Assembly: GCA_023014485.1 (NCBI GenBank)
Contig: JAJOZX010005531.1
Location: 252,435-316,434 of the forward strand
Source of the DNA: Bathynomus jamesi
Lineage: Eukaryota; Arthropoda; Malacostraca; Isopoda; Cirolanidae
Length of the DNA: 64,000 bases
Direction of reading: 5' to 3'
In this document: piece by piece, positions 54,026 through 64,000 of the stretch
How the letters are laid out: each line of letters starts with the position of its first letter
Numbering within the stretch: the stretch's first letter is position 1
Translations under genes and position numbers: made by a program
The notes under the pieces: model-generated
Seen by the model: the letters and a program-made list of their open reading frames with translations, nothing else
What the model was told of the DNA's origin: nothing
The model's database searches: none

Positions 54026-55300
54026 AAGTAGGAGATCGATCCGAGGCCAAAAACTATGGACCAATATTGCTTACATTTCATCTCACTAAAATAGTTGAAA
54101 GAATAGTTAAACAGAAAATCTGAGTTTTTGGAAACTCAGAAAAAATTAAATGATAACCAACATGGGTTTCGGTTAGGCAGATCATGCCTATCACAACTAA
54201 TGGAACACTACAACAACATTATTGATGCACTGGAAAGTAATGAAACTATGATGTAGTATTACTAATATACACAGAATTTGCCAAAGCGTTCGACAAGTGA
54301 GACCATGGAATCATAATACATAACTGAAATATATGGGAATAACAGGAAAAGTAGGAAATAGATATATAATTTCCTTAGTGAGTGGCGGCAAGTCGTTACA
54401 GTACAAGGAGTATCTTCATCAGAATCAGAGGTCCTCAGCTCAGTACCACAAGGAACAGTAGTAGCTCCACTACTCTTCATAATTATGCTAACTGAAATAC
54501 TGTAGATGAGGACGTTACCAGAGATAGCACAGTAACATCCTTTGCCAATGACACAAAGATCAGTAGAAAAATAAGAAACCCAGAAGATGTAGGATCTGTA
54601 CAAACCGACATGAACAGAATCTACAAGTGGACGGAAGACAACAATATGAAGTTTAATACTGAGAAATTTCAGCTGTTATGGTACGGAAAAAGAGAGTACC
54701 TAAAATCCATGGAATATTATACCTCAAATGGACAGGAAATTCAGAGAAATTCTAAAGCAAAAGATTTAGGGGTTGTAATGACTGATGATGCGAAATTTGA
54801 AACACAAAATAAGGTGGCAGTAAATAGAACAAAGAGAATAAATGGGCAGATACTGCGAACCTTTAAACGAAGGGATAGGAATATAATGATTCTTCTACTG
54901 AAAACACTGATCATACTCAAATTGGAATACTGCTCGGTCCTAATGTGTCCATATAAAAAATGAAGACATTAGACAGCTAGAAGGGATTCAGAGAAGCTTC
55001 ACAGCCAAGATCAATGAGTGCAAAGAACTAAATTACTGGGAGAGATTACGCGAATTACAGTAAACCTATATTCACTGGAAAGGAGGAGAGAGAGATACAC
55101 CATTATTTACACTTGGAAAATAATGGAGAAACTAGTCCCTAATCTTACTCTGAACCCTGTAACTCACCAAACAACAGTGGAAAGTAGAAAAGGAAGACTA
55201 TGTCGTGTTCCCAAATTAAAGGCTAGACAGGGAACATCCTTAACCCTGAAAGAAAATAGTTTTTTGTGAGAAGACCAAAACTGTTTCATCAGCTGCCCAA
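54026..55300 (+). pseudogene. LINE ORF2 fragment, RT to C-terminus
   Basis: Plus-strand text in several frames: GDRSEAKNYGPILLTFHLTK, FAKAFDK-like codons near 54275, VPQGTVVAPLLFIIML, and SFANDTKISRKI, where the second active-site residue is Asn instead of Asp. It continues MNRIYKWTEDNNMKFNTEKF, GVVMTDDAKFETQNK, LLLKTLIILKLEYCSVLMC, VNLYSLERRRERYTIIYTWK and RKGRLCRVPKLKARQGTS. Same family as 27818-29770. It is dead: shifts near 54120, 54240-54600 and 54963. Confidence 0.8.
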
Positions 55301-55337
55301 AGACCTAAGTTTCCTTTCAAATTTATGGCCTGCCGCC

Positions 55338-55360
55338 TGCGTATATATATATATATATAT
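55338..55360. repeat. (AT)n microsatellite bordering Penelope copy B
   Basis: AT run directly followed by atgacgcaaaccaagcgac, the same junction as at 24848. Confidence 0.85.
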
Positions 55361-55942
55361 GACGCAAACCAAGCGACAATGAGTGGATTGGCCTCCATTA
55401 AGACCCCCGTCTTCGAGCGGATAATGCCCAGTACTGGCTCGGGGGGCGACTTGGATATCACCGTCTGCCTGTTTTGAAGTATCGTAGGAAGCCATGTTGG
55501 TTACTTATTTGCTTAGTATACAAGAACATAGACACCAACCCAATATAGTAAAACTTCAATCTATCATTAGTTTCAGTATGCATATTTTTCAGTTTTTCAG
55601 TGAGGTCCATGGAATATTTTACATGTGAATCAGAGCTAGTTCCGAGAATGGGGGAGAAAACTTTGGCAAGCCATTTGGAGAGTTTGTAGGTAATAGAACC
55701 CACAGAACTAATAATAGAGCGCATAGGGTTGCAGGTTTGTGGGTGAAAGTCACGGAAGAGAAGGCGAAGTTGACGACAAAGCGTAATGATTTCTGAGACG
55801 TTGCAATTCACAATTGAATGATTTGATGACGTCATCCTGCGGGTTGCTCCTAATCTTTGTGTGTGTCTTGTTTTTTCTTTTCCCTTCGTGGTTATTTTTA
55901 TCATAAATATTATTCATGTGTTACTTTCGTGAAATAATTTTC

Positions 55943-55945
<3 letters not shown>
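55361..55945 (-). pseudogene. Penelope-like element, RT fragment (copy B)
   Basis: Minus-strand text LCRQLRLLFRDF, CNPMRSIISSVGSITYKLSK, WLAKVFSPILGTSSDSHVK, YSMDLTEKLKNMHTETNDR and LVSMFLYTKQISNQHGFLR. This matches the N-terminal part of a Penelope RT up to the SLFTKVP motif. It parallels copy A (24848-25467) and is better preserved. It ends at (AT)n tracts on both sides (55338-55360 and 55945-55997). Confidence 0.8.

Positions 55946-55997
<52 letters not shown>
55945..55997. repeat. (AT)n microsatellite
   Basis: AT run between the Penelope fragment and the interspersed repeat. Confidence 0.9.
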
Positions 55998-55999
<2 letters not shown>

Positions 56000-56022
56000 T
56001 GTATATTTCTGCTGTGCATGAT

Positions 56023-56575
56023 TATGCAGTTGCTTTGTTTTTTAGCATTGTGAATCTAGATGTACATGGCAACTTTTTACATGTAGTTGATAATTTTCTT
56101 CCATCTGAACTGCTGAAATATAAGTGGATTTTCCAAAATTCCACAGTCGAGTTAGTTTTGTGTGATGGTGTCGTGTTGGGAAAAGGACTGGTGAACATTA
56201 AAATTTGGTTCATTACAATTGTGTTTTAGTCACTATTAGTCTGAAATATTTTGTTTCATAATTCAAAACCATTGTTTTAAAGTAATTTTAACTTGTTTCT
56301 GATTTAATATTTTATATCAGACTATTTTTCCTTCGTGGAAATAATATCACAGCCTGTTCTGTCATAACTCATAAGACTAGGCTATTAGATTTTTTGATTT
56401 TGGTTGAAGCAAAGGACGACAGACTAATAATTCGCAGTTATATCTATATATGAGACACTATACGCTTTTTTATGAACTCTTTTATTTATGTAAAGTGAAG
56501 TGATAAAACTAAACGAAAATAACGCGTTTATAACATTGTAACACCTCATTCAGCCTTCAGGTAATTTAAATATTA
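56023..56575. repeat. Second copy of the interspersed repeat at 26995-27475
   Basis: Closely similar along its length, with small indels. Each copy follows Penelope sequence and an (AT)n tract in the same order, which suggests both belong to one element. Confidence 0.7.
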
Positions 56576-56579
56576 GGTG

Positions 56580-56650
56580 CTCTTCCAATATGTGCTCTAC
56601 CGCGAAACTGTGATCTACCATATTCCAATACGTGCTCTACCGTGAAACTA
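56580..56650. repeat. Short tandem duplication
   Basis: ttccaatatgtgctctaccg and ttccaatacgtgctctaccg are two units of about 45 bp, followed by gcgaaac/gtgaaac. Confidence 0.7.
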
Positions 56651-56678
56651 GCCTTATTAACTAACGACTTAACCTAAC

Positions 56679-57389
56679 TGTGAAAAATGCTCTGTATGAA
56701 TTGGTCCACAATTAACCCACCCCTTATATCTCCAGTCTAACTATAGAGTAGATCAAGTCTAGCCTAGAGGGGTCAGCCTAGAGATTCCGGAAATGGTCCA
56801 GAGCGGGCAGATAAATTGAGGTCCACAGTAGGATTCCTCACCAAATTAGGTTAGGGCAATCTACCTTCACCTTTGTTAAGCTATGAGTTGATGCTAGGTC
56901 TTAGGCCACAATGTAGGCCTAATTTGTCTGACCCAGCTTAATTTAATGTGATTAATTCTGGGTTAAAAACACAATTAGTCACTTACTGCTAGTTATTAGA
57001 GAGTCTCTTTTCTCCTTGTATAATTGTCGAGAGCGTACTTGCTGGTGGGGATCTTTCTTCGTGTCTGTTCTCGTCCCTTCTCCAGTTCCGTCCTCTCGCC
57101 CCGTTCTTCGTTTTCGTTCTCCTTTGTTCTCCTTTCGCGGGGCTTTTTCCACCAGCGTTGTCTTGGTTTTTTTCCTCGGTTGGTTGAGCGGTAATGTATA
57201 TCTATTACCGAGCACGCTCTCACACAGTATATAAATACTAGTGTGGAGAATAACTCTGGTGAGCAACCAATTGGTTTCATCCACCCAGTTATTGACATAA
57301 AAGGAATTTAATATTGTTAGATTAACTACCTACCTACTCAGTGAACCATTTTCGTTACCTCCCAACTACCCACTCATCAGTTTTCCATA
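56679..57389 (-). repeat. BEL element 3' LTR
   Basis: Starts tgtgaaaaatgctctg and ends cagttttccata on the plus strand; the right LTR matches with small indels. Left neighbour is the target duplication ctaac. On the minus strand an interior GGGGCCCCCA stretch lies just before it. Confidence 0.9.
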
Positions 57390-57622
57390 TACTGGGGGCC
57401 CCGGGAGATAAAAATTTTGGTGTCATTGTCACCAATTTTTGTCTGAGTGTAGACTAGCTAACTATTTACTGTAAATGCCTGTTAATCTGATTAACAGTGC
57501 CTATCCTCACCTTCTCATGGAGAAGGTGTAGCATTTAATTAGAAAGAAAATATACATCCATAGGATGAAACTGTCTATGGTCTTTACCATAAGAAAAGAA
57601 AAATGAAAGTTAGAAGATAAAA
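57390..57622. other. BEL 3' untranslated region
   Basis: Between the end of pol (57623) and the 3' LTR. It contains short inverted pairs (gttaatctgattaac; caccttctcatggagaaggtg). Confidence 0.5.
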
Positions 57623-59164
57623 TTACAATTCCCCAGCATCTATTTTTTGTTGTAAAAATAGTCGCGCCTTTAATGCTGTTTGTCGCTGAGGTCTTGTGTC
57701 TGTCAATGTTGTAGTAGGATGCGTTACCACTCCTACTGTCAAAGGAATAGTTACTGGAAGTTCAGTGTCTCCAGTTGTTACTGTCAGTGGAGAAGGTTCT
57801 CCAAAGTCCATTGTTTTGGGTCCAGACTCTAAAGGGTACAAAAGAGAAATGTCTCTTGTTGTGTCACCCGTTGAAGTCCTTAATTTGACCACTCTTGTTA
57901 CCCCGTCTGCCCCTGGTCTGAGTTCTGAAACTCTAGCCAGAGGCCAGTATTGTCTTGGAGTACTGTCATGTATGAGAACAAGGTCCCCTACCTTAATTGT
58001 GTCAGACCAATCCTTCTTAGTCATTTGTTTATGTCTCTCCCTTAGACCCATCAAGTACTCAGTTTTCCACTGTTTAATGAAATGAGCTTTAACTCTAGTT
58101 AAATGTTGTAACTTAGTCTGGAGCTCATCATGTCGTTGAGTCCAGTTTGGGTCTTCTGAAGAGTCTATATTGTAGTCCGGCAGGAGACTAACTTGTTCTC
58201 CCCGAATCAAATGATTTGGAGTTAATGGTTCTGGGTCATTAATGTTGTCACTCACATAAGTGAGTGGTCTATTGTTAATGATGTTCTCAATCTCAGCCAG
58301 GAGAGTGAGTAACCAAATAAGTGTATCTGTTTTTTGCCAATTGCTTTCTTCAAGCAATTCTTTACTGTTTGTATATTCCTCTCCCAGATAGAACCATACC
58401 AAGGAGAGGCAACCGGAATATACTTCCACTTTATGTTTGATTTTGTATATATAATTGTGTGATTCATTGCTTAACAAGTCGTGGATGACTTGTTCACCAG
58501 CTTGAAATATGTAGCATTGTCAGTCCAAACTGTCTTGGGTACTGAATGTCGTGCACAGAATCTCTTAAAGACAGCAACAAAAGATTCTGCTGTAGGTCCT
58601 CCACAACATCCAATAAACAGCTCGTGAGGCAGCACATGTAAACAGTACAATGTACATTTTTTGTTCAGTGTCACCCACCCCTACAGTCAATGCTCCTGTA
58701 TAGTCAATGCCTACAGTCTCAAAGGGTCTGTTGAGAGTAACTCTCTCCTCTGGCAAAGCAGGAGGATTTGGTTTCCTATAGGGCCTAGCATGAATACGCC
58801 TACATGTGACACACTCACTCAGGACTGTTTTAACAGTGATCCTTCCCTTGGGTATCCAATAAGTTTTTCTTAATGTAGTTAGTGTCTGTGGTACCCCCAT
58901 ATGATATACATCATTGTGTTTTTCTGATGATTAATGTTGTCAAATAGCTAAATCTAGGTAAAAGGATTGGATTTTGCTTTTGTATGACAGTTTTGATTTG
59001 TCTAATCTCCCTTTACACCTTAGAAGGCCTTCCTCATCTCTGAACAAGTTTAGATCCACAACTACTGATGGTACAGGTTCTTTTGTTTGTTTCCCATTAG
59101 TTAAGAATTCTAACTCTTTATTGTACTCTTTTTGTTGTGCTGGCCTATCCAGTATTGGTTGCAA
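57623..59164 (-). pseudogene. BEL integrase and C-terminal domain
   Basis: Minus-strand pieces in order: upstream region 59164-58940 (NLFRDEEGLLRCKGRLDKSK); zinc H2C2 region (GVPQTLTTLRKTYWIPKGR, SECVTCRR); catalytic core with VGIDYTGALTV, then VWTDNATYF (58674-58471) and, in another frame, YGSIWERNIQTVKNCLKK for the Glu; then ENIINNRPLTYVSDNINDP, PLTPNHLIRGEQ, and the BEL C-terminal domain (KVGDLVLIHDSTPRQYWPL, VVKLRTSTGD) ending at 57623. The integrase inserts element DNA into the host genome. It is split over several frames and is not functional. Confidence 0.88.
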
Positions 59165-59617
59165 CTTCTGTATAATTATGATTGTTTTTATTTAGCTGTT
59201 TGTTAATTGTAGTAAACAGTTGTGAGCAAACCTCAAACAGTAGGCTGTCACCCTGACAAGTTTGTTGAAATCAGAATACTTTCATAATTAGTGATTGGTT
59301 CAACCTTTTCATTTGAAAAGATTAAATTTAATGTCAAGTTAACTTGTTCCACAGGCCATTGGTCTGTATTACAGAGCCACTTAGGTCCCATAAACCAAGT
59401 TTTGTTTGACTTCAACAACTTGTAGGATAAACCTCTGGTCAGAAAGTCTGCTGGATTTGTTTAGTTGGAACATAGTGAAAGTTTACTTGTAGGCTTTCAT
59501 TAGCTCAGCTATTTCTTTTAGCCTATTTCTTACAAAGATATTCTTACTATTAATGCTATCATTCCGTATCCAGGCAAGACAAATCTGACTGTCAAGCCAG
59601 ACGTGGATATGTTATGT

Positions 59618-60010
59618 TCACATCATGTAAGCATCCTTAAGCAATGAAATGGTTTTAATGGCTAATGTAGCAGCCAATAGTTCCAATTGAGGTATGGTTC
59701 GGGTAGGTTTGAGAGGTGCAACTTTCCCTTTTGCATAAATTAGATGACTTTCTGTAGGGCTTACAAGATACGCACAGCACCCATAAGCTTGTGTGCTTGC
59801 ATCAGCAAACACATGAAGTCTCTGGGGCTTATCCCTAAACCCACAGCACCTTTGAATTTTAATGTTCTGCACTTTTGTTAAATCAGCAGCTAACTTCTTC
59901 CAAGATTTTTGATTTTCATTTGTTATTGGATCATCCCACCCAACATTTGTCCTCCAAATTTCTTGGAGGAGAATCTTTGATTTTATTGTTGAAGGCAGGA
60001 ATAGACCCAT
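59618..60010 (-). pseudogene. BEL RNase H domain
   Basis: Minus-strand text RLHVFADASTQAYGCCAYLV, then TIPQLELLAATLAIKTISLL. These are the first Asp and the Glu of a retroviral-type RNase H as found in BEL elements. The remaining part to 59170 is broken; codons such as WLDSQIC-like text lie near 59580. Confidence 0.8.
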
Positions 60011-60900
60011 GGATCAAAAATTTTGGAAGCCTCTGATAATATTTGTCTTTTAGTATTTGCTTCCTCATCAAGTTTAAAACCTTTAGTACAGATTGAATCA
60101 TGACTGTTAGAAGTTGCATCCAAATACCAGTTCATACCTAAAGTTTTAACTCTGTCTGATGGCTCAGTAAGACCATTATTATCCTTTAAAATCTTTTTGT
60201 TTAAATCCTCATCATTTGAAATCCACTCTCTAAGTTCAAAGTTACCTTGTTGCATAATGTTTTGAGAGTGTTCATAGACTTCAGATAATTCAGATTTTGT
60301 TGTTGTTGAGCCTATTAGATTGTCTACGTAAAAATGTTCCTTAAGGAAGTTCAATGTTAGAGAGTTATTAAACTGGTTTAAATGATGTCTAATTGTCAAT
60401 GCTAATAGGCTAGGTGAGCAATTGGCTCCAAACAACACAACATTAAATCTATAGGTTATGAACCCTTTATTCAAATCAAATGGATCCTTGAACCATAAGA
60501 ACCTAAGTTGGTTCTTATCATATTCATTTTTAAGATTTATTCTCAAAAATGCCTTTGAAATGTCACTTTGTACAGCATATTTGTCTAACCTGAACCTCAG
60601 TAAGATCTTCACAAGGTCAGAAATGAGATTAGGACCCTCAATCAAGCAATCATTCAAACTGTGTTTATCACTGTCTTTGAGGCTACAGTTATATACTACT
60701 CTGAGTTTTGTTGTTGGGGCATCTTGTCGATAAACCCCCCTGTGGGTTAAATAATGACAACCATCTTTTTTAAAAGGGTTATTTGTTACTTCTTCATAAT
60801 GAAGCCTTTCTGTAGCTGTTCTTTGAAGACATCATTATTTTTATATTATTATCTTGTTGAGTTTTTTCATTACTTTATATAAATGTCCTTTAGCTACTTT
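59983..60900 (-). pseudogene. BEL reverse transcriptase
   Basis: The region before 60733 has RVVYNCSLKD-like codons. The main frame 60657-59983 reads GPNLISDLVKILLRFRLDKY, QSDISKAFLRINL, LRFLWFKDPF, NVVLFGANCSPSLLALTIRH and FYVDNLIGS, the active site with Asn in the second acidic position as often seen in BEL elements. The thumb and connection follow (VKTLGMNWYLDA). A frameshift near 59990 leads into the RNase H. The protein copies element RNA into DNA. Confidence 0.88.
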
Positions 60901-60943
60901 GAGATTGTCTCTTAAAGTTGGACAATTTATTTTCCAAGGTAAC

Positions 60944-61640
60944 TCAAAAATAACTATTGTCTTTGCACTGAATGGTGTCTTCAAATCTTTCTACCATTAA
61001 CTGATCTTCTGAAGTTTGATTTGTGTCATGTATACCCACAGATTCTAGCAACCATAAAGTTTGAATTGCCTCATCCAAAGTTTCATTTGATAATGATGAA
61101 TTAATGTTCTCAGTTGAGATAATATTATTCAAAGTGTTGCTATTCTTACAGGTGTTATGTAGGACTGAGTTGAGGCACATAGTATTTGTTGGTCATGAAC
61201 TGTTTTGGTTTAGGTCTAGGTTGTATTGATAGGTCACCCAAAGGGGCTATCCCTGATGGAGTCTGAATAGCTATACCATTACCTATCTCTACTATGCCCT
61301 TATGAATAAGATTAATATAATCTGCCCCTATTAGCATTTCAATGTTAGCTACTGTGTTGTTAGTGATATGTCTATCAGCTATTTTGTAGTGTTTTCCCAA
61401 ATGATTTATGGTTTGTTCTAGTTTGGGTATAACCAGTTTGTTTTGTCCTACTTTAGAAATAATAACTGCTTCAATTTTCTTAATTTACTTTCTAAATGTA
61501 GTTCCAGGTCAATTGTCTTATAGCTATTTTTGTCCGAGTTATCCTTAACAAAGGATGCAATATTGAGTTTTGTTCATTCGGGTTTGGTGTCAAACCCAAT
61601 TTATTAACTACATTTTTTGAAACAAATGTTTGTTGAGAAC
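60944..61640 (-). pseudogene. BEL aspartic protease region and spacer
   Basis: The protease starts in the frame above 61640: PVRCLIDCCSQQTFVSKNVV. Its active-site loop is D-C-C where D-(S/T)-G is expected. A later frame (61400-61155) has EMLIGADYINLIHKGIVEIG, the conserved protease C-terminal strand. The spacer before the RT (61180-60944) holds ETLDEAIQTLWLLESVGI, matching the BEL linker. The altered loop suggests the protease is inactive. Confidence 0.75.
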
Positions 61641-61962
61641 AACAGTCTATAAGACATCTCACTGGAGTGGTACTACCCTCACTATTCACTAAGTCCAAAG
61701 TAATAGTTGGTAAAAGAATCTCAGTGTTTCTTGTTACATTGTTTGAACAAGCAGAATGTCCCATGAAAGTGGCATTTTCTTGATTACCTTTGTTTGGGGG
61801 AGGTATCTTTTGAGTTTGAGTACTATTGTTTGGACACTTTGGTGAATCACACATTGATGAGACATGTCGTAAACTTTTACAAAACTTACACTTGAATCTT
61901 AACCTAGATTTACAGTCTTTCTTATAATGTCCCTGGCCAGTACACTTTTTACACAGGTTCAA
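61492..61962 (-). pseudogene. BEL gag zinc knuckles
   Basis: Begins MNLCKKCTGQGHYKKDCKSR: a CCHC knuckle, followed by FKCKFCKSLRHVSSMC, a second one. These bind genomic RNA in the capsid protein. The usual longer gag N-terminus is missing or unreadable; the upstream 0.5 kb is the minisatellite at 62225-62766. Confidence 0.8.
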
Positions 61963-62224
61963 CTGTTCACATCTTTTAGCCTTTGGTTAAAATCTGAATA
62001 TTTGTCACACCCAGTACTACTGTGTTCATTACTTGCACAAAATTTGCAATGTGTGTGTAAGTTGAGGCAGCAGTTACATTAAAGTTCTGTAATGTAGGTG
62101 TTCGTGTTTTATAGTTGGTCACATTTGATTCTACAGTATCAAGTTTTGTCTGTTTGGCTGTAGCTAGTTGGTCTCTGGGAACAGTCTTTGGTTTATCCAG
62201 TCTGGGTCTTATTTTGTATTGTTT

Positions 62225-62766
62225 GGTCTCTGGCCAAGGGAGGCCATAAGACCCTTGTAATAGTTTTCCTATGGCCAAGGTAGGCCATAAGACCCTTGTA
62301 ATAGTTTTCCCTATGGCCAAGGTAGGCCATAAGACAATGTTTAGCCCATGGCCAAGGTAGGCCATAAGACATTTAATGTTTGGCCCATGGCCAAATAGCC
62401 ACAAGACAATTTTTTGGCCCATGGCCAGGTAGGCCATAAGACCTTTATTGTTTGGCCCATGGCCAAGGTAGGCCACAAGACCTCATTGTTTGGCCCATGG
62501 CCAAGGTAGGCCACAAGACCAAGGCTCATTGTTTGGCCCATGGCCAAGGTAGGCCACAAGACCCTCATTGTTTGGCCCATGGCCAAGGTAGGCCATAAGA
62601 CCTCATTGTTTGGCCCATGGCCAAGGTAGGCCACAAGACCAAGGCTCATTGTTTGGCCCATGGCCAAGGTAGGCCATAAGACCAAGGTCATTGTTTGGCC
62701 CATGGCCAAGGTAGGCCATAAGACCAAGGTCATTGTTTGGCCCATGGCCAAGGTAGGCCATAAGAC
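62225..62766 (-). repeat. Minisatellite in the BEL gag region
   Basis: About 14 units of 35-48 bp, each containing ggccaaggtaggccataag followed by a variable spacer ending ttgtttggcccat. On the minus strand the units read as repeated LWPTLAMGQT or AYLGHGPNN in two frames. No other window region shares it. Confidence 0.9.
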
Positions 62767-63262
62767 CCTTTGAGTAACCCATGCAATCCTTGCTTATGTT
62801 CAGATAGGTTGAGTGTATTTGTGGCACATGTAAAGAGTACAGTGTATATATACATATATATACACACAGATTGCAAGGAATGCATGTGCCTGTTGAAAAA
62901 ATCTGTTGAGTGATTCTTCCTTAAAAGAAGAATTGGATGCTTGGAGTTGTATGCATTTTAAATGCTTGTTCACTAATGTTGTTTAACTGGGGATCGTAAT
63001 GAAATATAGGACAAGAAGAAATTACCAGAGAAGAGAGAGCACAGACAAAACAGTCAAGTTTAAATTTGGTTTAATCCCCCCAAGTACTTATGTCACTCAG
63101 GTCTAAGCTTATAAGAGAATGAGACTCCTTAAATGTAAATGTTTCCTAGTTAGGCCCTAGGTTGTAGACCTAATTAGGCTTTAGGTTAGGTTAGGCTTAG
63201 GCTAGACCATTTAGCCTAATTCTGCAATTTTTGTTAAGTAAGGTTAAGGTTTGTAAATTCCC
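62767..63262. other. BEL 5' leader
   Basis: Between the 5' LTR and gag. No frame of note; short AT repeats at about 62848-62870. Confidence 0.4.
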
Positions 63263-63279
63263 CACACACGGACCACCAA
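63263..63279 (-). promoter_or_regulatory. BEL primer binding site
   Basis: On the minus strand, one base after the LTR end, the sequence TGGTGGTCCGTGTGTG starts with TGG, the complement of a tRNA CCA end. This is the expected place for the minus-strand primer. The tRNA was not identified. Confidence 0.55.
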
Positions 63280-63987
63280 TGCGAAAAATGCTCTGTATGA
63301 ATTGGTCCACAATTAACCCACCCCTTATATCTCCAGTCTAACTATAGAGTAGATCAAGTCTAGCCTAGAGGGGTCAGCCTAGAGATTCCGGAAATGGTCC
63401 AGAGCGGGCAGATAAATTGAGGTCCACAGTAGGATTCCTCACAAATTAGGTTAGGGCAATCTACCTTCACCTTTGTTAAGCTATGAGTTGATGCTGGTCT
63501 TAGGCCACAATGTAGGCCTAAGTTGTCTGACCCAGCTTAATTTAATGTATTAAACTGGGTTAAAAACACAATTAGTCACTTACTGCTAGTTATTAGAGAG
63601 TCTCTTTTCTCCTTGTATAATTGTCGAGAGCGTACTTGCTGGTGGGGATCTTTCTTCGGTGTCTGTTCTCGTCCCTTCTCCAGTTCCGTCTCTCGCCCCG
63701 TTCTTCGTTTTCGTTCTCCTTTGTTCTCCTTCGCGGGGCTTTTTCCACCAGCGTCGTGTTGGTTTTTTCCTCGGTTGGTTGATCGGTAATGTATATCTAT
63801 TACCGAGCACGCTCTTGTCACACAGTATATAAATACTAGTGTGGAGAATAACTCTGGTGAGCAACCAATTGGTTTCATCCACCCAGTTATTGACATAAAA
63901 GGAATTTAATAATTGTTAGATTAACTACCTACCTACTCAGTGAACCATTTTCGTTACCTCCCAACTACCACTCATCAGTTTTCCATA
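63280..63987 (-). repeat. BEL element 5' LTR
   Basis: Matches 56679-57389. Followed by the target duplication ctaac (63988-63992). Small differences from the other LTR (one-base indels and a short change near 63545) show age since insertion. Confidence 0.9.
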
Positions 63988-64000
63988 CTAACCAATCGTT

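Larger units (their letters stand above)
56679..63987 (-). mobile_element. Complete but decayed BEL/Pao LTR retrotransposon
   Basis: Two LTRs of about 710 bp in direct orientation (56679-57389 and 63280-63987), flanked by a 5-bp duplication, ctaac (56674-56678 and 63988-63992). Read on the minus strand the order is 5' LTR, primer site, a gag region replaced by a minisatellite, zinc knuckles, protease, RT, RNase H, integrase, BEL C-terminal domain and 3' LTR. This is BEL/Pao order. The LTRs differ by several indels and substitutions, and the coding region has many breaks, so it is an old inactive insertion. Confidence 0.9.

Noticed and set aside
62225..62766. The repeat array as a CRISPR array
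   Set aside because: Units vary in length, spacers are near-copies of each other, and the array lies in a retrotransposon of a eukaryotic genome.
1..64000. tRNA, rRNA or bacterial-type operons and ribosome binding sites
   Set aside because: None seen; the sequence is eukaryotic in every recognisable feature.

Overview
The window is eukaryotic, gene-poor and packed with repeats. It looks like an arthropod, possibly a crustacean; this is inferred from the mix of elements (CR1/L2-like, Jockey, RTE and I-like LINEs, Penelope-like, BEL/Pao, Gypsy, hAT, mariner, Merlin-like and Helitron), the many (AT)n tracts, scattered CCTAACC motifs and an arthropod-style NACHT-ankyrin gene. I see no tRNA, rRNA, CRISPR or bacterial features. 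Nearly all long reading frames belong to transposable elements, and most carry frameshifts.

Layout. 1-1122: a CR1-like LINE fragment and an RTE-like tail. 1123-8150: a hAT element with an 8-bp target duplication, split by a nearly complete I-like LINE. 9303-12911: a non-autonomous hAT carrying a Jockey LINE, itself split by a 411-bp hAT MITE. 13018-22845: a nested stack. One minus-strand LINE is broken by a mariner (containing an RTE LINE), by a hAT (containing an unclassified TIR transposon) and by a Merlin-like element; exact target duplications set the order for most of these. 23-33 kb: fragments of LINEs, a Penelope-like element with tandem and inverted pseudo-LTRs, and MITEs.

36563-46354 holds the one host-like gene. 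An N-terminal PD-(D/E)XK nuclease-like domain is followed by a long linker, a NACHT P-loop NTPase and ankyrin-like repeats. It resembles a STAND immune receptor with a nuclease effector. It is now broken by a Penelope-like element (14-bp target duplication), a hAT-like element with a second hAT inside it, and two Helitrons, plus several frameshifts. Two nearly identical 789/790-bp hAT copies lie upstream of it and within it.

46.7-51.3 kb: Gypsy and BEL integrase fragments with small hAT insertions. 51337-54007: a second unclassified transposon whose protein shares a core motif with the one at 18890-21100. 54-56.6 kb: a LINE fragment, another Penelope fragment and a repeat. 56679-63987: a complete but decayed BEL/Pao element with both LTRs, a 5-bp target duplication and a coding minisatellite where gag should be.

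The most interesting items are the nuclease-NACHT-ankyrin gene, the two related unclassified transposons, and a hammerhead-ribozyme-like fold in the inverted repeats of the Penelope-like element.
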